In this document: positions 34,949 to 42,706 of the stretch, piece by piece
How the letters are laid out: each line of letters begins with the position of its first letter
How positions within the stretch are numbered: the first letter of the stretch is position 1
Assembly: GCA_039798265.1 (NCBI GenBank)
Contig: JBDKGH010000013.1
Span: 60,708-124,707, forward strand
Direction: 5' to 3'
Length of the DNA: 64,000 bases
Source: JBDKGH01 sp039798265
GTDB taxonomy: Bacteria > Bacteroidota > Bacteroidia > Flavobacteriales_D > Sanyastnellaceae
Made by a program: the position numbers and the translations under genes
Notes under the pieces: model-generated
Told to the model about the DNA's origin: nothing
The model's input: the letters and a program-made list of their open reading frames with translations, nothing else
The model's database searches: none

Positions 34949-37591
34949 TTAAAAGGATAGTTTCACCGAGGCGAGGTAGTTTCTTCCAGCTTGCGGGTAA
35001 TAGAATCGTTCGCTTACTCGTTCGCCATAGATGTAGGAGAATGTATATCCATTAGAACTATACTCGTGATTAAGCGTGTTGTTTACCCAAAGACTTAAGC
35101 TGATATGAGGTTTTCCGTTTGGCGTGCGTTCATAAGTTAGTTTGCTATCTACTACGCCATAAGCGGGTATGGTTAACTCCTCATTTTGTGTGTTGTCGAG
35201 GTATTGTTTGCCAACATAACGCCCCAAAAGACTGATCGTCACTTTATTTCCTTTGGAGTTCATGTTTCTCAAATCATCATAGATCACATAGTCAAGTGTA
35301 CCATTTGCAATGACAGAAGGTGAAAACGCGATAGTCGTATTGTTATGCTCGATATTTTTTTCTTCGTAAGAAATACTGTAGTCGTAAATAATCTCGTTGA
35401 ATTGTTTGATCTTGTTTTGGCTAAGCGTTAAGTTTCCTTTTAATGCAAGATCTCTTACGATTTGCCAACCGGCATTAAGTTCAATACCGGCGCGATAACT
35501 ATCGGCTACGTTTGCTCGCAATGGTGCGCCTACATCATTCAGGGCTCCAGTTAATACAAGCTGGTTGGTGTAATCCATGTAGTAAAGGTTTCCGCCGTAA
35601 CTAAAGCGAGTCTGAATACTTTGAAATCCTAATTCGTAGTCGATCATTTGTTCTGATTTTGGTTTTGAACCAGTATAAGCGTCCACATAATCGTTTCTGT
35701 TGGGTTCTTTATTACCAATCGATACAGAGGCATAATAGCGGAAGCCTCTATTGAAATAATTGATACCTGCTTTTGGATTGATGAAAAGGAGATTGTCCTC
35801 TACATCATAGGGTCTTAAATCATTATCTAAGCCTTTGGTAACATAAATGACATTGCGCACTTGCACATCAGCGAAGAGGTGTAGTTTTCCGATGGCATAA
35901 TCTGCATTTGTGTAAAAATTGATGTCTTTTTTATTGCTGTTTCCTTCATAATAGCGGTCTCCGCTAAAACTGTCTGGGGAATACTGGAGCCAAATAAGTT
36001 CACCGAAGTGGCGGCCTTTGTATTCATTCCAAGAAAGACTAGAGCGAAGGTTAAGTTTTGAAGAGGTGTATGTTGCACTGGCAATACCTCCGAAAAAATC
36101 GTTGTCTAACCATCTTCTTCTAATGATGTCGGAGGTGTAAACACTAGCATTGCCGGCTAAAGCAATATTACCATTGCCATCGGTAATGGTATCGCCGAGC
36201 GCGTCTATCAATGGATCGAAGATGTAAATGGCGTTTGGATCATTGTATTGATTGATGAATTCCGAACTGCTCAACGTGTTGCCATCACTCCAGGTAGTGT
36301 CTCTTCCTAGTAAGTAAGGGGAAAGGGCATAATCAGAAAGATCATCGTTTTCTTTGAATTCTTCGAAATAGCCTTTTCCTTTTGTATAGTGCCCGGTAGC
36401 ACGTATTTTCCATCGGTCGTTGATTTGGTGGTTGAGGTGAAGTTGATAATGTGTTTGATTATAGTTATCCACTTGATTGTTGTACGTGTAATAATTATAG
36501 GTGCGCCCAGAGTTGAGCAGATTTTGACGTTCGGCGTCGGAGAGGCCATTACGGTCGGCAAATGCATTCAGGTCACCGCCTTCAAGTTTTTCTGCCGGTG
36601 TCCCGTACCATGATTGATAGGTGATTTCTCTTCCAGAAAATGTAGTTAGCTGAATAGAGGTTTTGTTGTTTTTATAGGCGGCGTCAAGGTAGTAAGACTT
36701 AAGGTCTGCGGCTCCGCGATCTATGTAGCCGTCGCTTTGAATACTGGACAATCGACCTTCTAAGTAAAAGTGATCATATAAAACTCCAGATCCGAAGTTT
36801 ACGTTGTTACGCATGGTACCAAAGCTACCGAATGTATGTTCGGTAGAGAAAAACGGCTTAGAAGAAAGGCCTTGGGTGTTCATCTTTATAGAACCGCCAA
36901 ATGCGCCGGGTCCATTGGTGCTATTTCCGATACCTCTTTGCACTTGTATGCTGTTCGTATTGCTAGCCAAGTCGGGGGTATTTACCCAAAACACTTGCTG
37001 GCTTTCTGGGTCGTTTAATGGAACGTCGTTAATAGTAACGTTAATGCGCGAGGGGTCGCTACCGCGAATCCATAAACCAGTGTAACCAATGCCATTACCC
37101 GCATCGGAGGTGGCGACGAGGGAAGGAGTTTGGGTTAATAGGTAGGGCAAATCCTGACCATTATTCATTTTGTTAATCTGGGTTTGATTCAGATTAGAAA
37201 AGGAAAATGGGTTAGAACTCGTGGCAGTGGTGTAGGCCGTTATTTCTATCGGTTGAAATTCGTATCTACCAATAAGCAGGATGTCATGAAGAGTAATTGA
37301 CTCTATTTCTAATTGAATGGTGTTATACCCTTCATTAATTGTTCGGTTTTCTTTTTTAGCCTGAAAACCGATGGCTGAAATGGAAACATCGTAATTCCCC
37401 GGTTTGATGTTTTCGATAATAAAATGCCCGCTAGAGTCGGTGAAGGCCTCAAGCTTCGTTCCGTCTAGTTGCACCAAGGCATAGGCCACAGGCTTTTGGG
37501 AATTAGAGATAACGGTACCCCGCAGAATACCTTGAGCAGAGCTCACAAATGAGCACAACAGGACGAATAGTCCGATAAAAGAATAACGCAT
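34949..37591 (-). CDS. TonB-dependent receptor, probable thiamine (or precursor) importer
   Basis: An 880-residue outer-membrane receptor powered by TonB. From the ATG at 37591 it has a signal peptide (MRYSFIGLFVLLCSFVSSAQ), a carboxypeptidase-regulatory-like beta-sandwich (about 20-100), a plug domain (about 130-240, with SLVATSDAGNGIGYTGLWIR and IQVQRGIGNSTNGPGAFGG) and a 22-strand barrel ending in LASVKLSF. A TPP riboswitch stands directly upstream, and TPP-controlled receptors of Bacteroidota are taken to import thiamine or related pyrimidines. That substrate is inferred from the riboswitch, not from the protein. The in-frame start 13 codons earlier lies in the riboswitch leader and spoils the signal peptide. 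No inner-membrane thiamine permease is adjacent. Confidence 0.88.
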   Translation of the reverse strand: MRYSFIGLFVLLCSFVSSAQGILRGTVISNSQKPVAYALVQLDGTKLEAFTDSSGHFIIENIKPGNYDVSISAIGFQAKKENRTINEGYNTIQLEIESITLHDILLIGRYEFQPIEITAYTTATSSNPFSFSNLNQTQINKMNNGQDLPYLLTQTPSLVATSDAGNGIGYTGLWIRGSDPSRINVTINDVPLNDPESQQVFWVNTPDLASNTNSIQVQRGIGNSTNGPGAFGGSIKMNTQGLSSKPFFSTEHTFGSFGTMRNNVNFGSGVLYDHFYLEGRLSSIQSDGYIDRGAADLKSYYLDAAYKNNKTSIQLTTFSGREITYQSWYGTPAEKLEGGDLNAFADRNGLSDAERQNLLNSGRTYNYYTYNNQVDNYNQTHYQLHLNHQINDRWKIRATGHYTKGKGYFEEFKENDDLSDYALSPYLLGRDTTWSDGNTLSSSEFINQYNDPNAIYIFDPLIDALGDTITDGNGNIALAGNASVYTSDIIRRRWLDNDFFGGIASATYTSSKLNLRSSLSWNEYKGRHFGELIWLQYSPDSFSGDRYYEGNSNKKDINFYTNADYAIGKLHLFADVQVRNVIYVTKGLDNDLRPYDVEDNLLFINPKAGINYFNRGFRYYASVSIGNKEPNRNDYVDAYTGSKPKSEQMIDYELGFQSIQTRFSYGGNLYYMDYTNQLVLTGALNDVGAPLRANVADSYRAGIELNAGWQIVRDLALKGNLTLSQNKIKQFNEIIYDYSISYEEKNIEHNNTTIAFSPSVIANGTLDYVIYDDLRNMNSKGNKVTISLLGRYVGKQYLDNTQNEELTIPAYGVVDSKLTYERTPNGKPHISLSLWVNNTLNHEYSSNGYTFSYIYGERVSERFYYPQAGRNYLASVKLSF

Positions 37592-37652
37592 TTTAATAAA
37601 TTTTTTTGTGTTAATCACTCCGCCTTCCAAGGGTGAGAAGCGGTTTAACTAA

Positions 37653-37757
37653 CGTTTCCCTTGGCGGCATAACCCGCCCAGGTTCCTGCTTGTGGCTCAC
37701 TAGCCGAGACAAGCAAAGGGTATAATCTCAGTCTTCAAAAAGAAGACACCCCTTGAG
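37653..37757 (-). ncRNA. TPP (thiamine pyrophosphate) riboswitch
   Basis: On the minus strand the THI-box elements appear in order: CAAGGGGTGTC, then ACTGAGATTATACCC after a short hairpin, a variable stem (GCTTGTCTCGG...CACAAGC), then GAACCTGGGCGGGTTATGCCG and CCAAGGGAAACG. These match the TPP aptamer consensus (GGGGTGC, CTGAGA, ATACCC, GAACCTG, TAATGCC-type, AGGGAA). It lies 61 bases before the receptor start. The expression platform contains CACCCTTG (minus strand, 37635-37628), which can pair with CAAGGGGTG of the aptamer's P2 strand with one bulge. That offers an alternative fold when TPP is absent. How this turns expression off is inference. Confidence 0.92.
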
Positions 37758-37767
37758 AATAACGCGA

Positions 37768-37795
37768 CGAAGGTAATATGTTATGCGCATAACAA
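37768..37795 (-). promoter_or_regulatory. Promoter of the riboswitch-TonB receptor unit with a palindromic operator in its spacer
   Basis: On the minus strand TTG (37795-37793), a 17-base spacer and TACCTTCG (37775-37768, one mismatch) precede the riboswitch by 10 bases. A perfect 14-bp palindrome, GTTATGCGCATAAC, occupies 37780-37793, inside the spacer. That is a classic repressor site position. Confidence 0.6.
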
Positions 37796-37819
37796 GTAGA
37801 TAAAGTACTTGCTTTTTTG

Positions 37820-37852
37820 AAAAAAAATTAGGTAAAGACCTATAAGGTCTTT
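37820..37852 (-). terminator. Terminator of the EamA-family gene
   Basis: An 8-bp hairpin (AAAGACCT/AGGTCTTT, 37834-37841 with 37845-37852, loop ATA) overlaps the stop codon. On the minus strand it is followed by a T run (37827-37820). Confidence 0.65.
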
Positions 37853-38754
37853 TCCAAGGTCTGTCTTTCGGATACCATATACACACCTACGATGATACAA
37901 ACCCCACAGGCCATCTTCATTAAAGTAAAGTCAGATACATAGTCTGTTCCTGTCAGTTGCGTAAATAGATAGGAAAAAAAGATCGCCAGTAAGGGCTGAA
38001 AATAGATATACGCACTTGCCGTGGTAGCCGTTGTATGCTGCAAGGCTAGTATGTTCAATAAGTAAGTGAGGAAGGTGACAAAGAGGATGACGTAGCCCAC
38101 GGCTAACCACTGGTAAACATCCAATGAGCTCCAGGCAATATCTGTTATTCCTAAACCACCAAACGGACTAACAGCGATTAATCCTACAGTAAAAACCCAA
38201 GTTACTACGGTAAGTGGACTGTATTTTTTCATCAATGGTTTTACCAACACCAAATAGAATGCATAGGACATGGAGTTGATCAATATGCATAAATCCCCCA
38301 AGGGGTTGCTCAGCTTGCTGTGGTCGCCGGTGCTCAATAATAAAAGACTAATGGCACCGATGGCACCCAAGGCAAGACCTACTGCTTTTTTTGTAGTAAT
38401 GGCTTGCTTATAGATCAGAGCAGATATGAGCATCACCATAATGGGGTTGCTGGTCATAATGATGCTGCTATTGATGGGAGAGGTGAGGGAAAGACCATTA
38501 AAAAACAAAAGCTGATTTATGGCCACACCAGTGAGACCGCATAAAATGAATCTTCCGAGGTCTTCTTTTTTGGGAATTTGGATTTTTCGAGCTGCAATAA
38601 ACCAAAAGCAGATACATGCTCCGAGCACCCGCAATAGAATAAAACTATTCGGCCCAATAGGATTGGGCATAACGGTTTTAGCAATAAGATAGTTGGCACC
38701 GTAAATCAGTGCGACAGCGGCTAATGCTAAATGTGCTTTAAATAGAGCGGACAT
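37840..38754 (-). CDS. EamA-family (DMT superfamily) permease
   Basis: A 304-residue inner-membrane protein with about ten hydrophobic helices in two EamA repeats (about residues 7-140 and 150-295), as in drug/metabolite transporters. The first repeat starts LALAAVALIYGANYLIAKTV. The substrate cannot be read from sequence; relatives export amino acids or metabolites. I chose the ATG at 38754 over a TTG at 38775, because that TTG lies within TACCTTGG, a -7-like element followed by CCCCC, 17 bases upstream of the ATG. It sits upstream of the TPP riboswitch on the same strand but ends at its own terminator, so it is not under thiamine control. Confidence 0.88.
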   Translation of the reverse strand: MSALFKAHLALAAVALIYGANYLIAKTVMPNPIGPNSFILLRVLGACICFWFIAARKIQIPKKEDLGRFILCGLTGVAINQLLFFNGLSLTSPINSSIIMTSNPIMVMLISALIYKQAITTKKAVGLALGAIGAISLLLLSTGDHSKLSNPLGDLCILINSMSYAFYLVLVKPLMKKYSPLTVVTWVFTVGLIAVSPFGGLGITDIAWSSLDVYQWLAVGYVILFVTFLTYLLNILALQHTTATTASAYIYFQPLLAIFFSYLFTQLTGTDYVSDFTLMKMACGVCIIVGVYMVSERQTLEKTL

Positions 38755-38788
38755 CCTTGTTTCCTTGGGGGCCAAGGTACAAGAACTT

Positions 38789-39139
38789 TTACATCGAAGC
38801 TTTCGCTTGAGCGACTACTTTCGGAGCGTTACCAATGAAAATACTTTTTTCATTGATCACCACGGGGCGCTTGAGAAAAGTATATTCTTCAAGGATATAC
38901 TTTTTATACTCATTCTCCGAAAGTGTTTTGGTATTCAAACCCAACTCGCGATACTTTAAAGCACGGCGACTGAAGAGGGCTTCATAGGTGCCAGCAAGTT
39001 CTTTCATCTCTTCAAGCTGAGCAGGTGTAATCTTAGCCGTTTTGATGTCTTGGAGTTCAAAGCCCTTGGCTTTTGCCCCAAAATCGTCAAGAATTTGTGC
39101 GCAGGTGCTGCAAGTAGCGAGATGGTAGATCTTTTTCAT
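38789..39139 (-). CDS. ArsC/Spx-like thioredoxin-fold protein
   Basis: A 116-residue protein of the ArsC/Spx family. It begins KKIYHLATCSTCAQIL, with the CxxC redox pair at residues 10 and 13, and has the family's FLKRPVVI segment near residue 88. In true arsenate reductases a single catalytic cysteine is used; here the CSTC pair resembles Spx or YffB-like proteins. Arsenate reduction is therefore not assured, and no ars operon is nearby. It lies 34 bases before the EamA-family gene and 60 bases after udk on the same strand. Confidence 0.85.
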   Translation of the reverse strand: MKKIYHLATCSTCAQILDDFGAKAKGFELQDIKTAKITPAQLEEMKELAGTYEALFSRRALKYRELGLNTKTLSENEYKKYILEEYTFLKRPVVINEKSIFIGNAPKVVAQAKASM

Positions 39140-39199
39140 GATTGGTCTATTGAACTGATTAACAAAAGAAAAAGGGCTTTGTTCAAGCCCTCTTTAAAT

Positions 39200-39826
39200 T
39201 TATCTGCTCAAAAACTCATGGATCTTGGTGGTGAGGGCCGATAGCCCTTCATCGAAGGAATGGGTATTGTCTACAATTAGATCACACGCTTCTTTGTAAG
39301 GTTCTAGAAATTGAATTTCTGCAGGTCTTACGTGATTATGCCACTGATACCTGACTTGTGGCTCAGGATATCCACGCTCTATACCGTCACGCTTGATTCT
39401 GCGCTCAAGTCGAGTTTCATGGTGCACGTCTAAGTAAACTTTGTAGTTCAATTGCTCCCGTATTTCTTCATAATGAAATACGAAAAGTCCTTCCATGATA
39501 ATAACCGGAGCAGGATGAACAATTACCTTTTCAGGCTCCCAAGCGGGATTATTAAAGTTATACTCTAATAATTCAAGCGACTCTCCATTCACCAACTTTT
39601 GCATGTCTGCGAAAAAATATTCACGATTGATGGATTGGGGTAAGTCAAAATTATGGACGCCGTTTTCATCAATGTGCTGTTCTTCTTTGCTTTTGTAGTA
39701 GTTGTCTTGCGATACTAAACAAATGTCAGAAGGGGAAAAATGGTCCAAAATGGCGCGCAAGAATGTGGTTTTTCCAGATCCGCTGCCACCTGCAATGCCT
39801 ATGAGTAGTGGTTTTGATGTATTCAC
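39200..39826 (-). CDS. udk: Uridine kinase
   Basis: Phosphorylates uridine and cytidine to UMP and CMP in pyrimidine salvage, complementing the cytidine deaminase at 10971-11459. The 208-residue protein has the Walker A loop GIAGGSGSGKTT (about 10-21), SQDNYYK and the lid RRIKRDGIERG. The first 4 bases overlap the end of the VWA-domain gene, so the two are co-translated even though their functions look unrelated. Confidence 0.95.
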   Translation of the reverse strand: MNTSKPLLIGIAGGSGSGKTTFLRAILDHFSPSDICLVSQDNYYKSKEEQHIDENGVHNFDLPQSINREYFFADMQKLVNGESLELLEYNFNNPAWEPEKVIVHPAPVIIMEGLFVFHYEEIREQLNYKVYLDVHHETRLERRIKRDGIERGYPEPQVRYQWHNHVRPAEIQFLEPYKEACDLIVDNTHSFDEGLSALTTKIHEFLSR

Positions 39827-41163
39827 TTGGTCGATTGTTTCTTCAATTCTTCGATAAGGATGTGCTTTGCTTGTTCCTCATCTTCGATTAGCAAAAATGA
39901 ACCATTACCGATATTCGAAACAAGTGTAAGTTTTTCTTTTGCGAAAGTATTGCTCTTAATGGCCACTAAACTGGTACGAATTTGTTTTTTTGTCCATTTC
40001 TTAACGAGCTTCTCAATTTTCGTTTGATCTTCTGGTTTAAAAGCCCCGTCAGTAATTACGATGAGCTGATTGTTTCCATCGGCTACATAATGTTCCTTAA
40101 TGGAGTTATAGGCCTTCGTGAAGCCTTTGGCACCACTGGTTACCCCATTGGCATGAAGCTGGGCTATAATCTCATTAATGGCTGCCTTCTGGTCGCCACT
40201 AGTAGTGGGCAAAAGTATTTTGGCTTCACCAGCATAACTGATTAAGGTTACTTGATCAATCGGGCGAAGTACTTTTGAAAGTTCGAGTAATGATGTTTTT
40301 AATAGCTCCAGCTTATCGCCTTGTGCCATGGAGCTCGATACGTCCAGCAAAAAAACAATATTGTTCGGACGCAACGACGGATCAAGTAAGGTGGGGTCAA
40401 TGGCGGGAAGGATAAAAGCGCTATCTAAGGGCATCACCTCAGCCACTATGCTATCTTTAGGTTCAGGCTTTATCTCTGGCGTTTCTTTCCAGTCTTTGTT
40501 GCGCTCTAATTCAATGGTAAAGTTGTTGTTTCGTTTGTTGATATAGCTCTGTATGCTTCCTCTGTTGTAGCCTTTTTTCTCAGCAATGATTTCATAAAAA
40601 CCAATGGGCACTTCTTGCGATACACGGCCTTCTTCATTCGTGTTTACTGAAAAATGCAAATAGCCCTGCTCTTCTAATTTAACCGTAGATTTTGCGATGG
40701 GTTTTTTAGAGGTTTTATCAATAACTGTCACGCGAAAAAGATTTTGCGTACAGCATTCAGCGGCTCTTTCCGAAAAGTCAGGACAAGGATTGTTCTCATT
40801 TACATTGACATAAATAACCTCTGCGTCGATAGGTAAAATAATCGGTTTCCTCTGACTGCTAAACCAGAGTTCAACATTTTCATGGAACTTTCCTTTTTCT
40901 CTTGGATTGAATTTGATTCGAATGATCATTTCACCGCCGGGCTCCAATGTTTTGGTGGTATACCGAACGTCAAACTCATGCGAAAACGTAGCGCGCAACA
41001 AAAAGTCTTTTTGCGCAGATGTGCTTTTAATCACAATGTCAACCACTCGATCTGTTTCTTGGGTAACTAGACCATAATTGATCTGCCGAGGCTGAACGGA
41101 AGGCTGAGCAAAAGCTTCATGGCCTATTAGAAAAAGGAAAAGAAAACTGAGGAGTGTTCGCAT
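39823..41163 (-). CDS. Exported VWA-domain protein with N-terminal DUF1573-like domain
   Basis: A 446-residue exported protein. It has a signal peptide (MRTLLSFLFLFLIGHEAFAQ) and an ASH/DUF1573-like beta-sandwich (about 25-120) with the LEPGGEMIIRIKFNPREKG pattern. A short cysteine pair (AAECCTQ) and a carboxypeptidase-regulatory-like domain (about 145-215) follow. The von Willebrand A domain (about 265-440) has an intact metal site starting FLLDVSSSMAQGD and later ITDGAF. VWA domains bind protein partners in a metal-dependent way; the partner is unknown. It overlaps udk by 4 bases and lies 19 bases after the GH3 gene. Confidence 0.85.
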   Translation of the reverse strand: MRTLLSFLFLFLIGHEAFAQPSVQPRQINYGLVTQETDRVVDIVIKSTSAQKDFLLRATFSHEFDVRYTTKTLEPGGEMIIRIKFNPREKGKFHENVELWFSSQRKPIILPIDAEVIYVNVNENNPCPDFSERAAECCTQNLFRVTVIDKTSKKPIAKSTVKLEEQGYLHFSVNTNEEGRVSQEVPIGFYEIIAEKKGYNRGSIQSYINKRNNNFTIELERNKDWKETPEIKPEPKDSIVAEVMPLDSAFILPAIDPTLLDPSLRPNNIVFLLDVSSSMAQGDKLELLKTSLLELSKVLRPIDQVTLISYAGEAKILLPTTSGDQKAAINEIIAQLHANGVTSGAKGFTKAYNSIKEHYVADGNNQLIVITDGAFKPEDQTKIEKLVKKWTKKQIRTSLVAIKSNTFAKEKLTLVSNIGNGSFLLIEDEEQAKHILIEELKKQSTK

Positions 41164-41182
41164 AACTGTTCGCTACCAAATA

Positions 41183-42688
41183 TTAGTCCGTGATACTAAA
41201 ACGACTTAAATGGTCGGCTATTTTACGATCATTACTCAATCGGGGTATTTTATTTTGTCCGCCAAGCTTGCCAACGGATTTCATGTAATCATGGAATGCT
41301 CCTTCTTTAACGGAAGTAATGACAAGTGTTTTTAAAACGGATCCTTTGATCAGGTCGCGATAATATATGTTCTGTTCACACATTAAGGCATCGAGTCGTT
41401 GCGTGAATGCGCGAATATCATCAGGTGATTTTTTCCATTCGATCATCCATTCATGATAGGGTAGATCATCACTTGGTTGCACCTGAGGTGCAAGGTGAAA
41501 TTCATTCACCTGAGCAGGAAAATCGGCTAGAGCCATTGTCATTGCTCGTTCTACTTCTTCGGCTATCACGTGCTCACCAAATGCTGAAGTGTAATGAGCA
41601 ATACGCCCTGTTACCTTAATGCGGTGCGGGCTAGTAGAAACGAATTTGATGGTGTCACCAATACTGTATGACCAAAGGCCTGCATTATTGCTCAGCACAA
41701 GGGCATAGTTTACTCCGACTTCTACTTCTGAAAGGGATAATCGACGAGGGTTTTCAGTATAATATTCATCTGCAGGAATAAACTCGAAGTATAACCCGCT
41801 ATTGCAATTGAGTAAAAGGCCTTCGTGCTCTTGCGAATCTTGAAAGGCAATAAAGCCTTCACTAGCAGGGTATAGCTCTATCGTGGGGATTCGCTTACCA
41901 ATGAGTTCTTCGAAACGGTTTTGATAGGGCGCAAAATTCACCCCGCCAAAAACAAAGAGATTGAACTCAGGAAAGATTTCTTTAATAGTTGTTTTTCCTG
42001 TTTGCTGCAGCAATGTTTCAAAATACATCTGCACCCAACTAGGTATACCGCTGATCAGCGTCATGTTTTCTTTTGCGGTTTCCCGCGCTATTGCATTCAC
42101 CTTTGTTTCCCAGTCTTCAATGCAATTGGTGGAAAATGAAGGCATGCGATTTTTTTGCAAATAAGCAGGCACGTGATTCGCTACTATTCCTGAAAGTCGA
42201 CCATAAGGTATGCCGCTTTTTAGGTGGTCGAGTAATGGACTTCCTTGAAGAAAGATCATTTTTCCATTCACAAAATCCGCCTTGCCTGTTTCTGCTATGT
42301 AAGAGAGTAAAGCATTTCTAGCCGAACCAATGTGATTGGGCATGGATGCCTTAGTAAGGGGTATGTATTTCGTTCCTGATGTGGTACCCGAAGTTTTACA
42401 AAAGTAAAGGGGCACTCCTGGCCAAAGGACATCGCGTTCGCCTTCTTTTGCTCTTTCGATGTAGTGCTTTATACCTTCGTAATCTCGCACGGGCACTGCT
42501 TGAGTAAATGAAGTGTGGTCATTTACTTGCGAAAATCGATGATCTCTTCCAAAGGCGGTTCCACTAGCTGTTTGCATCAATTGACGCAAAACTTTTTGCT
42601 GGAGCACAATGCCATCCTTTGCTTCATTCATCATTTTTTGATGAACTTGTTTGGCAAATAGTTTGGCCCCAAAAGATTTGATGCTCAT
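41183..42688 (-). CDS. GH3 family acyl-acid-amido synthetase-like protein
   Basis: A 501-residue member of the GH3 family, a branch of the adenylate-forming enzymes best known from plant hormone conjugation. The ATP loop FCKTSGTTSGTKYIPLTK (about 95-112) and LYPASEGFIAF (about 270) are clear. A C-terminal domain ending with the KLGGQNKIPRLSNDRKIA motif is typical of bacterial GH3 proteins. Bacteroidota members are widespread and have no assigned substrate. Neighbours do not show one either; a phosphopantetheinyl transferase and a T9SS protein lie upstream. Confidence 0.92.
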   Translation of the reverse strand: MSIKSFGAKLFAKQVHQKMMNEAKDGIVLQQKVLRQLMQTASGTAFGRDHRFSQVNDHTSFTQAVPVRDYEGIKHYIERAKEGERDVLWPGVPLYFCKTSGTTSGTKYIPLTKASMPNHIGSARNALLSYIAETGKADFVNGKMIFLQGSPLLDHLKSGIPYGRLSGIVANHVPAYLQKNRMPSFSTNCIEDWETKVNAIARETAKENMTLISGIPSWVQMYFETLLQQTGKTTIKEIFPEFNLFVFGGVNFAPYQNRFEELIGKRIPTIELYPASEGFIAFQDSQEHEGLLLNCNSGLYFEFIPADEYYTENPRRLSLSEVEVGVNYALVLSNNAGLWSYSIGDTIKFVSTSPHRIKVTGRIAHYTSAFGEHVIAEEVERAMTMALADFPAQVNEFHLAPQVQPSDDLPYHEWMIEWKKSPDDIRAFTQRLDALMCEQNIYYRDLIKGSVLKTLVITSVKEGAFHDYMKSVGKLGGQNKIPRLSNDRKIADHLSRFSITD

Positions 42689-42706
42689 AACAGGTTCGGG
42701 ATGTGT

